64,000 nt of DNA, taken from positions 135,884 through 199,883 of the forward strand of contig MSXO01000014.1 of NCBI GenBank assembly GCA_002083615.1, written 5' to 3'. The notes beneath the pieces are model-generated. The model was not told the DNA's origin. It was given only the letters and a program-made list of their open reading frames with translations, and ran no database searches. The DNA is from Proteobacteria bacterium ST_bin11. GTDB taxonomy: Bacteria > Pseudomonadota > Gammaproteobacteria > Methylococcales > Methylomonadaceae. A program made the position numbers and the translations under genes. Below are positions 26,901 through 35,686 of the stretch, in pieces. The first letter of the stretch is position 1. Each line of letters starts with the position of its first letter.

Positions 26901-28272
26901 TCCGCCGCTGACGCTGGTTGAGGTTTTCCAACAGGCCGCGAATATCACCTGGAATCGGCGTTGACTGTTGCTTGTCCGAATCATCCCTAGGCAGCGGATT
27001 CTCCTGAACGACATCCCAGCGAATACCGCGCGACGAGGGTTTGAAGCCCCGCTCGTGCAATTTGTAACTCACTGTCGCCGCACCACCGGGCTTTTCGAAT
27101 TCCTCAAGCAGATCGTATTGAAACGACGCCAATAGGTCGCCCAGATCGCCGGTATCCGAAGACAATAGTACCGATAATGCTTCCACCGCTGTTTCGCCGA
27201 TTGCGATTTTGAAAGGGGGGTCTTTCGGTACGCTGCTCAAGATTGAACGACGCCATTGCAGGCCGGTTAACAAACCATGGCAAACAATGCCCGTTGGCAG
27301 ATTTTCGCCGAAATCAGTAATTTCCCGGTCAAGCTGAACTTGCCTATTTGCATCGGCGAAGATTTTTTGCTCCCAAGCACGCTCTCCATTAATGTCGTTT
27401 TCGCTGACACTGTTTTTTAACCTGGATAGCATATCGTCCGCATCTTTCAACGTTTCCCGCAACTGCTTCGACTCATCCATTTTCTCCGCGATTTCAAGTA
27501 ACCCTGGATAAAACCATTGCTTATCGGCGAAAAAGCGCTCGACGATTGCAAGTCGGTCATGGGTATCGGCATCTCGTAATGCGAACTGCAGCGGGTCGTC
27601 GGACGCGTCTGCATACCAGCCTGTAACCAGGTAGTTCAGTGTGGCGCCTTCACGGACGCCGGAAAAATCGTGATCATAAAACGCGAGTATCGATTTGCAT
27701 GCCGGATAATAGGCAGCGAAACTCGGATCGCCATAACCAATGGCGGTGATATTGACGCGTTTTTTTTCGGTTTCGCCCGGCCATTCCTCCAAGTTATAGA
27801 CCTTGCCGACGTAAACGAAGTAATCCTCTTCCCGATTGAGGCTTGCGGAGTTGAGCGTCGGCCAGACGCAGCTGCTTTCATTGGCATCGACAACCGTATC
27901 GCTTTCAATGAGCCAGGCTTTGAATTCCATGTTCAGCGCTTCATTATCAGGCGCTTGATCCCAAAAACGCACTACCAGCCAGCGATTGGGAATCCCTGCG
28001 AACTCGGGACTTCCGTCCTCGTCTCGGTGCGAGCTGCTGTGTAGCAAACCGTCCGGTAGCGCCCAATGCAGGTGTACGCCCGCTTTCCGCGAACCTTTGG
28101 TGGAACTGAAACGCCCCCCCTGTGCCATTTGCGAACCCAGGAATTCATTCAATCTGGTGATACCACGAAAGTCCGGCTTTAGGTCGACCCACTCGGCTTT
28201 TCTGGCTTGGTCATTGTCAACCGCCAACGCCTCGATGTTTATCGGAATCAACAAGCGCAGATCGTTGTTCAT
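23956..28272 (-). CDS. Giant unknown protein (1438 aa)
   Basis: I recognise no named domain in most of this 1438-residue protein. Its start codon overlaps the stop of the upstream gene (ATGA), so translation is coupled. The N-terminal 250 residues include KAGVHLHWALPDGLL and PNRWLVVRFWDQ, and are beta-rich. A coiled-coil stretch lies near residues 450-510 (NQRQRRINQLWRERDGLR). Mid-region blocks such as FWRPNDPYILLAGPAF may be a structural repeat. The last 110 residues (from about 1330) form an Ig-like domain (KGETLILTWSLTGADSVRLQ) like the one in the Kelch protein next door. No signal peptide, no transmembrane segment. It is the largest element of the operon and probably a scaffold. Confidence 0.8.
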   Translation of the reverse strand: MNNDLRLLIPINIEALAVDNDQARKAEWVDLKPDFRGITRLNEFLGSQMAQGGRFSSTKGSRKAGVHLHWALPDGLLHSSSHRDEDGSPEFAGIPNRWLVVRFWDQAPDNEALNMEFKAWLIESDTVVDANESSCVWPTLNSASLNREEDYFVYVGKVYNLEEWPGETEKKRVNITAIGYGDPSFAAYYPACKSILAFYDHDFSGVREGATLNYLVTGWYADASDDPLQFALRDADTHDRLAIVERFFADKQWFYPGLLEIAEKMDESKQLRETLKDADDMLSRLKNSVSENDINGERAWEQKIFADANRQVQLDREITDFGENLPTGIVCHGLLTGLQWRRSILSSVPKDPPFKIAIGETAVEALSVLLSSDTGDLGDLLASFQYDLLEEFEKPGGAATVSYKLHERGFKPSSRGIRWDVVQENPLPRDDSDKQQSTPIPGDIRGLLENLNQRQRRINQLWRERDGLRSQLYATWYKKNLNAATSSDYQQQQESLLQDIRRLNQRIEDLQIDDAATGKRPRGSEWNELRKQIARFLPGWSLKCFDEIPFWRPNDPYILLAGPAFRQNKRHGEDGRFSPCGRLLCRLSNQTIAGINIKIPYAKNAQSVEFGRYELDQFLPLRDGLKRDDIPAELADLIREAHLLALDPKTFESLSPPYDPACLKKARTIVETAYEKNEPGLAVKHSGQINSLTNEFLTGYLKIIWDMAENPATDHQQLRYPITDQVATASWELLGTFPSPLFITRWKKNPWIPLFLRWQVSWKSSAQDTAHIFENWQLNERGTVFARNSGAPVTESRALYEGTSLLGPTATKLFRNRLRQYNLTRDVPTLKQFETALYNADILGQSLGGFTDQLLMRKAYTEIHPLERVDNENPWPQFSAIFDEIKEIEWLSPMTEAKFFPLRAGELKLHKLWVVDAFGQVLKLESKNPQRAFLRPKVPKNRVGPNDSLLLEPRLAQASRISLSWRDANCDTPVSEDKDQADTNNSFNPICGWILPNFLDQSLLVYDAAGYALGALQAVQRKSWGQGAGAKREPIESFHWLDIPGSVPNMPDIRRDKNTDPLPVSTNKHLREFVNHLLTLQDGKGQTFAELMNRFYQSATAGSKVTNDNANLALLIGKPAALVRASIRLEFDGRPACSQGMLRKQDDTGGIETFELRLRLGDRRAWRGTWLSYDGLLGFFVGQKYDRFYPAFGASGKNDAYHQYGFTPALSVNEPVDLTLLMDPSRGICATCGILPRSHFSFPYGDSQAVLDNKQIIFSTGPVISPDREEEIHMPQPSDLFGQWSWTHHPKLTEWGEKTIFDVQKQYGHFSGLPNRIQEGWLKLLTAPLQIRTLTIQGKIAKTILTDTEIAAKQPPTADRFEIDKGETLILTWSLTGADSVRLQVEREVLFESHQPPLPNQYAVRVDKDTAFTLSAADRNGNTRQQTIFVSSKEIGDP

Positions 28273-29193
28273 GAGGCGGTTTCAAATTGAACGTTAAATT
28301 TGAATTCCCCTGCTGCTTCGATCAATTCGACTGCAAATTCAGCGGACGTAAATTTGCCGTTATCAAGCTGACTTTGTTTTGTCAGGGCGGATTCCATCGC
28401 ATCTGCCAAGTTTCGAATATTCACAACGCCAGCGATTTTTTGATCTCGGAGGTATTTACCGGACGCCAGATCGATCGTCGCGTTTGGACCTGTCAAGGGT
28501 TTGCCAGCTTGCGGGGGGGTTGTGGTAGCCCAATTCGCGCAGTGTTTTAGCGTATCCATTACCTTGGCGGGTCAATCCGAAGTGCAAACTTTCCTGGGGT
28601 TGGCGAATAACCAACTGATCAACGGTTCCATTAAAGAGGCCAAACATGATGTCATCGGCCAGTTGCTCGATCCTCAGCGGTTTCAATGGCTCATGCGTTG
28701 CAGATGCGGCAGGATTTCTAAAACCGGTGATTTCCAGTCCCCGCCAACCGTCGACTACGGGTGAACGCAAGAAAAAACCGGTCAGTGGCCAGCACAGGAT
28801 TTCTTGGTTGTCCTGCATTTCGACAGACTCGTATTGCAGACGCAACTGATCACGCACGCTTGCTGGCTTGCGATCGCTGAGGCCGTTCTGCGAATTGGCC
28901 GGCTGCAGGCGGCGGTTTAAGGCTTGATCGATTAGGGTGTCGCCGTAGCCGTTCCTGCCAATGCTGCAGGCACCCTGAACCAGCGCCTGAATCCACAACG
29001 GATCGATATAAAAAAAACGTAACGAGTTCTCGGGAAGCATTGCGGATTCCGGCACCAAATAGTCGAGCGGAACGCCATACAAGAGTACCAGCCGTGCAAG
29101 CCAAGCGGTGACATCATCAAACGAGCTGTCCAACGTGGTGGGGTCGATGCTGTCCAGTTCTTTGGCGAGGGCGGCGGCGTTCAATGATTCCAT
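28269..29193 (-). pseudogene. Unknown operon protein broken by a frameshift at C7
   Basis: Two overlapping frames together make one gene. The upstream frame from 29193 reads to RELGYHNPP and then into a false tail; the other frame supplies PPQAGKPLTGPNATIDL to the stop at 28269. The switch falls at a run of seven G on the plus strand (28513-28519). One base change restores a protein of about 308 residues. Its end overlaps the start of the 1438-aa gene by 4 bp, which argues that the restored reading is the functional one. It could be a sequencing error, phase variation or a real mutation. No family is recognised. Residues near 90-130 include LQYESVEMQDNQEILCWPLT. Confidence 0.75.
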
Positions 29194-29230
29194 ACTGTTT
29201 TGTGTTATTCCAAGTTACTCAGTCGACGCT

Positions 29231-30673
29231 CTAATCGCCGCTAACCTCAAACCAGTCGTCAGAGAAACCATAAGCCATGTTTTGCAATATCTCATCCTCA
29301 AACCGGCCGGCATCTGGCGATAAGCCGCGTTTCTTGCGTAATTGCTCCAATTCCTGCATTCGCAATCGACGTTCCGATGCGCTTTTCATTTGTTGCCTCA
29401 CACGCTGCAGCGCCAGGGCAAAACTTTGATTTTGCAGCGCCAACAGGCGCCCTAGTTGCCAGGCGGCAGCATAGGTGACGTCCATCATGCCTGTATCCGG
29501 GTCGTAGCGAAGTAATTCGTCCGCGCACGTCGCGACCTCTTGAACTTGCTTCGGCTGGTTGTAAATCACTGGGACGCAGGGCCCGCGATACCAAGACACA
29601 GTTTGTTCGCCATGTCGGAAGGTATGATCGAATGCGGTATAGCCTCGCGAGTAGGCACCATTAACAATATCCTCTGGCTCAAGGGAATCATCGGCGTATG
29701 GTTGGAACGGTAAATTGAGGGGGCCAACAGTCAGGTTGTTCATCATTCCTTTAAAATCATTGGTGCCTTCACAGTTGAATACCCAGGTACCGAGAACAAC
29801 CAGACGAATTCGTGTGCCAGGCTCAGGTATCCAGTCGTCCCGCAATCGCGCTTGGTGGCCTTCCAGCGAAACCAAGAATGCTCGGTGTTGTTGACCGGCT
29901 TGCGGCAAACGGTTACCCACAACTACCGAGAACCATCCCTTGTCGTTGATTGCGAATACTTCCTTGTTGCCGGTATCGACTTGCCTGACATGCGCCAAAT
30001 AGGGCAGATCTCCTTCTCGCGGCGCCACGGCATGGAACAGTTCAGCGGGAAGATCAATCGCCAAGCAGCGTTCTTTGGCGTATAGCGCCTGTTCGCGATT
30101 CCATTTTTCGCGATTGCTCTGTTGCAAGTCCGGGGCACGGATGTTGGCGTTGGCTGGAAATAACAGGCAATCGTTTTCCCCTTCGACGCGTAAAACCGGC
30201 AACGATTTAAGTTCATGGCGCTGATGGGTTGGCTTGCCAGCGCTATCCAGTGCGATCAATTCGTCATCTTTCAACAATATTAGCGCCATCCAGGGTGCGA
30301 AAGATTGCTGGCTCGTTGGAGCCTTGCCGTCCACCGTGCGTTCCCACGGCAGCGTGCGCCGGGTAAAAACAACATGTGGGAATGCATTGTCGAAACGGCC
30401 TGTTTGGTTCGCGGGCGGGTACACTGCATGAATGTCGCTGGGATTCAGGTTGAATCTCGGCGCTTCGACGGAGAAATCCAGTCCGGCTTGGTAGGGTTCC
30501 GCATGCCACGGGGCGGCATCCGGCGCGGCACTGTCTAGGATACGTTGCTTGATCCGAATCCGATACTCACCGGCAACGAGCGGTGGAAGACAGGCCGCTG
30601 CAAATTGGATTTGACCCACCTTGAGGGTAACGGGAGGATCGTAAACTACCTTTTCGTTCGTCAACTCACTCAT
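29231..30673 (-). CDS. Unknown operon protein (480 aa)
   Basis: No named family. The protein has 480 residues with no signal peptide or membrane segment, and is predicted beta-rich in the first 350 residues and helical at the end (LRMQELEQLRKKRGLSPDAG). Conserved-looking blocks are LNPSDIHAVYPPAN, HVVFTRRTLPWERTVDG and SFAPWMALILLKDDEL. GGGGAAGCC precedes the ATG, and the gene starts 8 bp after the 978-aa gene ends, so the two are tightly coupled. From its place between the 978-aa and the 308/1438-aa genes it should be part of the same assembly. Confidence 0.75.
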   Translation of the reverse strand: MSELTNEKVVYDPPVTLKVGQIQFAAACLPPLVAGEYRIRIKQRILDSAAPDAAPWHAEPYQAGLDFSVEAPRFNLNPSDIHAVYPPANQTGRFDNAFPHVVFTRRTLPWERTVDGKAPTSQQSFAPWMALILLKDDELIALDSAGKPTHQRHELKSLPVLRVEGENDCLLFPANANIRAPDLQQSNREKWNREQALYAKERCLAIDLPAELFHAVAPREGDLPYLAHVRQVDTGNKEVFAINDKGWFSVVVGNRLPQAGQQHRAFLVSLEGHQARLRDDWIPEPGTRIRLVVLGTWVFNCEGTNDFKGMMNNLTVGPLNLPFQPYADDSLEPEDIVNGAYSRGYTAFDHTFRHGEQTVSWYRGPCVPVIYNQPKQVQEVATCADELLRYDPDTGMMDVTYAAAWQLGRLLALQNQSFALALQRVRQQMKSASERRLRMQELEQLRKKRGLSPDAGRFEDEILQNMAYGFSDDWFEVSGD

Positions 30674-30681
30674 GGCTTCCC

Positions 30682-33618
30682 CTAAGTGTCGAGATAGGCT
30701 CGTGGTCGATATTGTCCGACACGCGCCATGGCCGGCATATCTTGAAAAATGTATTCGGCATGTTTCGCGATATAACCGAGGGAGAGTTGCTCTGCGTTCG
30801 TAACATGCCGGCCTGATGCCGCTAATTTGTCGAGAATTGCTGCTCTGCGCTGAACAACTTCATCGGACGCGATGGTGTTGCCGAGCGATTTTTCACCAAA
30901 ACCGCTTAATGCACGCTTGGGTTTGACGAGAGCCCAACTGAAATCAACCTGTTTCGAGTCATAGGCCAATACGCTGAGGTCGAGTGCCGGCGTCTGCCAT
31001 GGGCGAGGCCCTGCCTTGGTTTTTATTTCCAAACCGCTCAGTACGTTGTCGATCATCTGATCGGTTGGCGGCGTGGTTTTATCGAGATTGCCATTGCTCC
31101 AGAGTGCGATGGGAACACTTTTGGATTGCAAATTGAATTCGAGAAACTGCGAGAGATAGTGCTCAGATTCGGTGGTGTCGTCGCCGAGTGGACTCAGGAC
31201 AACCTCCATTGTGGAATGATACGACGTTTTACCCATTGGCCTTACCCCGAGTTCGGCTGGCTTTCCAGCGATGGTCGGTTGAGGTGGCACCAACGGTAGA
31301 TTGTTGACGTTGACGGTAATCGCCGTCAGCGGTATTGCCGATTGCAGGTTTAAGGTTAGTTTTTGCGCCGAAACCACAAACGTGTTTTTCGGGTCCTGCT
31401 GAATTTCCTTGACCATGCCATCGGTGATGGCAATGGTGACTAACGTCGGCGGCAAAAATGACGCCGCGAAAGATTTATCGACATCCGTCGACTCCCAGAC
31501 CAACGCCGTTGGAGCCTGGCTGGGTTCACCGAATTTGATGGTAAACGTCACCACCGCCACCGACACTCTGACCTCACCAGCCAGCGGCGGACCGAATAAT
31601 TTCGCGTCAGCACTCAATTCCGCGCTAATGTTGGTTCGAATCACACCCAGATTCAACCGCAACGCAACCCCGATCGAAACGCCAATCAGCGCTTCGTAGT
31701 AGACCGGCTTCCATTGAATCAGAAAGTGGGCATAGGCAGTGAACCACGCTTTGATGCTGCCGCTTTGAAAAATAATGTTCAGCTGGCCGCCGGCCATGAT
31801 GGCGCTGGGGCAAAGTGCAAAGTAACAACTGCCGTTGATGGTTACGGTATTGCCGATCTTGCAAGTGAACTCGACCAGTTCCGGCCTCGGATAATGCGCC
31901 GGTACTTTGAATTTGTTGTGGTAACCACCAAGCGAAACCACAAAGTCGCCCGCATGAATACCGCTGTACCACGCATAGAACGCAAAACCGCCCCTGATTT
32001 TGAAATCGTTTCTGAGGATATAGGAATTCTCGGTCAATCGGGCTTCAAGACAGATCACTCCTGAGTCGGGCGCAACAACGGCTCGAATCGCCATTTCCGC
32101 GTAAACCAGAGTTGGCACGATAGCATTAGTTGTTGCGCCGGGCGTCAGTTTAGGCACTTGCAAACGTGACAAGCCCAACAAGCCGAATTCCAGCCGGGTG
32201 CCAAACGACACTGACAATAGGACGAAGGAATCGATTTGACCGAATGACGTGAATTTAATGCCGGCGGCCAGCCAGTAGTTGCCTTCCGAAGGTGCCACGT
32301 ATTGAGCAAGTTTCTGGCTAATCGCTCTTAAGTCGAGGTTTTCGGCCAGATAGCTCTGATCCGTCGCGGCGCGGATCAGCGGAAAGTTATGCACATCTTC
32401 AAGTGGCGGCAACTTTAGCGAGCGGTTGACGCCAAAGCCCAACGCCAGTCCGGTGACGAAGAAAAACGCCGGGCCGCCCAGTGCTTTATGCACCACCCCG
32501 AACATGAAAAACGAGGTCGTGCCGTTCAAGTTGGCGTACGACGCGAGGGCCGACAGACCGAATAGCGGCGTGCGTACCAGCAATGTCCCGTCCAATTGCA
32601 ATTGCTCGCTGGGCACTTTCAACAACCCGCCGCTGATGGTGATCGGTCCTTGCGAGAAACCCATGGAGGCACCATCCAGCTGAAAACGGACATGCTCCCA
32701 AATTTTTTGCGGGTCGGTGGACAACTGATCAATCGGATAGGTCAGCCCCAAGCCTTCCAAACTAAACATCAAACAACTGAACTTGAGGCCGGCGTCGATT
32801 TTGATAGCGACGCGCCGTGATTGAAAACCGAGGCCAATCCGCCGCAGCGACAACGGGCCGATGGTTTTTCCAGTTTCGAACCAGTGGATCGGTGAATGGT
32901 CGGACAGCGACGGCGCTTGCCTGCCATTCGGCGGTGAACTGTCGTCAGCCAGCGTCTCATCGTCGTCCGCGGTGGCCGGCGGTAATTTGGTCAGCAAATC
33001 TTGCAACGGATTAATGCCACCGATCAGGATGTCCGCCGTCACGTTGATGCCCGCATCGAAATATCGCAAAGGCGGCGGCAGTAGACTCAGGTCCACAACA
33101 TCATCGTTGGTCAGACAGGGAACGTCGCGCAACGCCTTACTGGCATATTGAACGCCAATGGCCTTGAAACCAACGTCGCCGATTAGTCCTTGCAATCTAT
33201 TGCCCAAGATCGGTTTTCCGTCGGATTGCAAGGTTACGCCGACCGCAAAACCACCATTCGCAAACTGCTTTATCGCCGCAATTTCAAAGCGGTTGTCGCC
33301 GGCAAGGAGTGTGACGGAAAATTGTGCCGATTTGCGTTGTCCACTTTGGTATGCCAATGCCAGCTTATCCAGGATAGGATTCGCATGATTTTCGCCCACT
33401 AACAGACGTAAGTTACGGCCCGCCTCTTCGTCGACTTGTCCAGACAACGCCTGAAAAAATTCGCTCAGCGGTTTGTGGAATTTGGCTTTCCCGCTGAAGA
33501 CACTGTTCTGGGTACCGCCTTCATCGGCAAACGCCGCGCAAAGTTCGATCGGTACATTAAAGACAGTACCCGCTAACACCAACGCTACCGATTCGATTTT
33601 CGGGTTGTTTTCAGCCAT
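30682..33618 (-). CDS. Large beta-rich protein resembling DUF6603
   Basis: 978 residues, first gene of the five-gene operon. The central part contains ATSFFMFG-like and FFFVTGLALGFGVNRSLKLP, followed by PPLEDVHNFPLI; from memory this fits the DUF6603 family of large bacterial proteins of unknown function (not checked by search). Long stretches of alternating hydrophobic residues suggest many antiparallel beta strands, perhaps a beta-solenoid or barrel-like body. There is no signal peptide. Only a weak ribosome site is visible. The C-terminal 250 residues (from about 730) include a possible Ig-like part and a helical end (RRAAILDKLAASGRHV). I infer a structural, not enzymatic, role. Confidence 0.7.
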   Translation of the reverse strand: MAENNPKIESVALVLAGTVFNVPIELCAAFADEGGTQNSVFSGKAKFHKPLSEFFQALSGQVDEEAGRNLRLLVGENHANPILDKLALAYQSGQRKSAQFSVTLLAGDNRFEIAAIKQFANGGFAVGVTLQSDGKPILGNRLQGLIGDVGFKAIGVQYASKALRDVPCLTNDDVVDLSLLPPPLRYFDAGINVTADILIGGINPLQDLLTKLPPATADDDETLADDSSPPNGRQAPSLSDHSPIHWFETGKTIGPLSLRRIGLGFQSRRVAIKIDAGLKFSCLMFSLEGLGLTYPIDQLSTDPQKIWEHVRFQLDGASMGFSQGPITISGGLLKVPSEQLQLDGTLLVRTPLFGLSALASYANLNGTTSFFMFGVVHKALGGPAFFFVTGLALGFGVNRSLKLPPLEDVHNFPLIRAATDQSYLAENLDLRAISQKLAQYVAPSEGNYWLAAGIKFTSFGQIDSFVLLSVSFGTRLEFGLLGLSRLQVPKLTPGATTNAIVPTLVYAEMAIRAVVAPDSGVICLEARLTENSYILRNDFKIRGGFAFYAWYSGIHAGDFVVSLGGYHNKFKVPAHYPRPELVEFTCKIGNTVTINGSCYFALCPSAIMAGGQLNIIFQSGSIKAWFTAYAHFLIQWKPVYYEALIGVSIGVALRLNLGVIRTNISAELSADAKLFGPPLAGEVRVSVAVVTFTIKFGEPSQAPTALVWESTDVDKSFAASFLPPTLVTIAITDGMVKEIQQDPKNTFVVSAQKLTLNLQSAIPLTAITVNVNNLPLVPPQPTIAGKPAELGVRPMGKTSYHSTMEVVLSPLGDDTTESEHYLSQFLEFNLQSKSVPIALWSNGNLDKTTPPTDQMIDNVLSGLEIKTKAGPRPWQTPALDLSVLAYDSKQVDFSWALVKPKRALSGFGEKSLGNTIASDEVVQRRAAILDKLAASGRHVTNAEQLSLGYIAKHAEYIFQDMPAMARVGQYRPRAYLDT

Positions 33619-33650
33619 GGGCCAGGGTTAGTCGAGTACGGGTTGTTGAT

Positions 33651-33682
33651 GCGATTGGTGATTAGCGATTACCGCCAATCGC
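33651..33682. other. Hairpin upstream of the 978-aa gene
   Basis: GCGATTGG (33651-33658) pairs with CCAATCGC (33675-33682); a G-T pair extends it to 10 bp. It lies between the coiled-coil gene and the operon, where it could act as a partial terminator or in the leader mRNA. No T-run follows. Confidence 0.4.
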
Positions 33683-33754
33683 AGTGGTCAGGATTTAAGG
33701 CAACACGGGTTGACCGTGATTTGATGCCAACCGAGTTGTCTCAAGCCAACATAA

Positions 33755-34657
33755 TCAACCATCCGAGGTCAAAGCCTTGACATAAGCTTGCAATTCCGGA
33801 AGGTCTTTTTTATCGCAGCGCAGGATGCGGAGTGACGCACCCTTGACATCGAACAGTTCTTGAAAGTCCGGATCGCCTGTCAGTGACGAGATGATGCCAT
33901 TGGTAAACCCAACTTCAAAACTCATTAAAGTGACGCCGGTCTTGGTAACATTTTGGGTAGTCTCATCTTTTTGGTCGCCGCGATAGTAAAACGCGTTCAA
34001 ACTGACGGTAGTGTCTTTAAGCAAGTTTTGCGCCTTGTCGGGGACATTAATTTTTTTCTTGGCAAGGAAGTTGTTAAGTTTTTTGCCTTGAATCCTGATT
34101 GGCTTGTCGACGAAGACTGGCGACTTGCCATTGGTGACGCTGGCTGCGTCCGGAATGATCAATGACGATTTGGCACCGCTGGCTGTCAGATCGACCGCTA
34201 CGCCAACGTGATACTTACCGTCCAACATGTAATCATTGGCGTCACCCTCTATGTCCGCCAACACAGCCTTCGGCAGCGGAGGCGGGAGTTCGGGCTCCGG
34301 CTCGGGCTCGGGCGCGGGCTCGGGGCTAGCTTGGAGTGCATTGAGTTTATCAGTCGCGGCGACGAGCGCAATTTCCTTGGTCGTCAATTCTTTCTTTTTA
34401 TTTTCAAGAGCTACACTTCTGCCTTTGAAATCTCTTTCGGCGTTGTCCTTATCTGTTTGCGTTGCGGATTGGTCATTCTGTTTTTCATCGAGAGCCGTTT
34501 TGGCCTTAATCAGCTCAGCTTGCGCAACCGTTACAGCGTCTTTGGCATTGGTAAGTTCACTTTCTGCTGTGGTTTTTGCTGATTTGGCAGCATTGAGTTG
34601 TTTGGTTTCATAATCATTAATAAGCTGCTTGGCTTGATCGAGCTTCATATCTGTCAT
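33755..34657 (-). CDS. Coiled-coil protein with proline hinge and C-terminal domain
   Basis: 300 residues. Strong ribosome site (AAGGAGA) before the ATG. Residues about 5-115 form a long Lys/Ala/Glu-rich coiled coil with heptad character (AKTTAESELTNAKDAVTVAQ). A Pro-Glu repeat hinge (SPEPAPEPEPEPELPPPLP) follows near 118-140, then a beta-rich C-terminal domain of about 160 residues (LIIPDAASVTNGKSPVFVD). No signal peptide. Family unknown. It is in the same orientation as the giant-protein operon and 136 bp upstream, so it may be regulated with it and could be a spacer or tether. Confidence 0.75.
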   Translation of the reverse strand: MTDMKLDQAKQLINDYETKQLNAAKSAKTTAESELTNAKDAVTVAQAELIKAKTALDEKQNDQSATQTDKDNAERDFKGRSVALENKKKELTTKEIALVAATDKLNALQASPEPAPEPEPEPELPPPLPKAVLADIEGDANDYMLDGKYHVGVAVDLTASGAKSSLIIPDAASVTNGKSPVFVDKPIRIQGKKLNNFLAKKKINVPDKAQNLLKDTTVSLNAFYYRGDQKDETTQNVTKTGVTLMSFEVGFTNGIISSLTGDPDFQELFDVKGASLRILRCDKKDLPELQAYVKALTSDG

Positions 34658-35314
34658 AGTGATTCTCCTTGCCAGAGGTTAAAAGTTTAGTTCGCTGAAA
34701 ATTAAATCCAAAATAGGCAAATATACCTACAAAGCTTAAGGCTACTAAGACTGCGCTTAAGTGTCGATAACCTGTTTGACTTAGTATGTTTTTTCGGCTT
34801 TTTTTTGTCAACTTAACTTGAGCATTTAGCGGATCAACCAAAAATATATTCTTATCATTTTATTAGAAATTTATAATTTTCTATTCTGTCGTTCTTGATG
34901 GTGAAGTGATTTTAACCCCTAAAAAATATTGCCAAGACGCTGTGGACTGGTATATATTCGAAATTAATTGATGTGCTAACTACTGAACCAATCAGTATTT
35001 AAACCATTCTAGTCATGGAGCAATTAGTTTATTAAACAATTTAATCATCATTTAATATCGTTATTAAATTTTCTGATCTATAGCGCGCGTTAATTTGATA
35101 TCGACTTGCTAGAATTAATATGTGTAACAGGCAATACGACTAATAAACATCTAGTCAAAAAGTATTTAACCGGGTTATCAAGACCCCAGGATTTTATGGC
35201 TTAACATAACCTATTTATTTAACGCCTTTAAGCCACAAATTGCTTAAGAAATTGTATATTTTATTTAAAAGTCATTTTGGGTTTTTTAAGTATTATTCAC
35301 CAGAGGAGTAAGCT
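34658..35314. other. AT-rich divergent promoter region
   Basis: About 650 bp of AT-rich DNA between the coiled-coil gene (minus) and the 123-aa gene (plus), with several TTAATT-like blocks. It should hold promoters for both, but I cannot pick a -35/-10 pair with confidence. A 74-codon open frame at 34617-34841 (minus) with one hydrophobic stretch overlaps the coiled-coil start and lacks a ribosome site; I do not call it. Confidence 0.4.
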
Positions 35315-35686
35315 ATGTCGTACGAACAAACTAATAAAGAAAACCTAACGGCGCTCATCGATTACGTCAACTCCAAACAACAAGCACACAACTCGATTGG
35401 CTACATAGCCGCCGGTCCGGTTGCACTTCTTGGAAAAGGGCATGCCCAAGCTGTGGTCAGTAGTTTTAACCCGGACGATTGCTACAAAGGCAAAATCAGT
35501 GTTTCACTTCTAAAAGAGAAAAACACCATCGCTGAACTGACCTTCGTGATTATTGGCGAGCTGCACAAAGGGGGAAAGATCGTACCGCAAACCGGTGGTC
35601 GAGGTGAACTTGAAGCAGCTATCCATGCCGCATTACCTGATGCTCTGTCCGAAGTGCCAGTTAAATATCAATGGAGTGGGAACTAA
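35315..35686 (+). CDS. Unknown small protein (123 aa) of island 2
   Basis: 123 residues, the only plus-strand cargo gene. AGAGGAGTAAGCT precedes the ATG, a strong ribosome site. The product has an N-terminal helix (ENLTALIDYVNSKQQ), then alternating strands (GYIAAGPVALLGKG, TIAELTFVIIGELHKGG) and a C-terminal helix. No signal peptide. I recognise no family. It diverges from the giant-protein set across a long AT-rich region and might be its small partner or regulator. Confidence 0.7.
   Translation: MSYEQTNKENLTALIDYVNSKQQAHNSIGYIAAGPVALLGKGHAQAVVSSFNPDDCYKGKISVSLLKEKNTIAELTFVIIGELHKGGKIVPQTGGRGELEAAIHAALPDALSEVPVKYQWSGN

Noticed and set aside
23956..33618. Tc/Rhs insecticidal toxin cluster
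   Set aside because: No Rhs YD repeats, SpvB or TcA-type signatures are visible in the large proteins.
18186..34657. Contractile injection system or prophage tail
   Set aside because: I looked for sheath, tube, spike, baseplate, AAA ATPase and terminase features and saw none; only a fibre-like phrase is present.
34617..34841. 74-codon minus frame with one hydrophobic stretch
   Set aside because: It overlaps the well-supported coiled-coil start and has no ribosome site.
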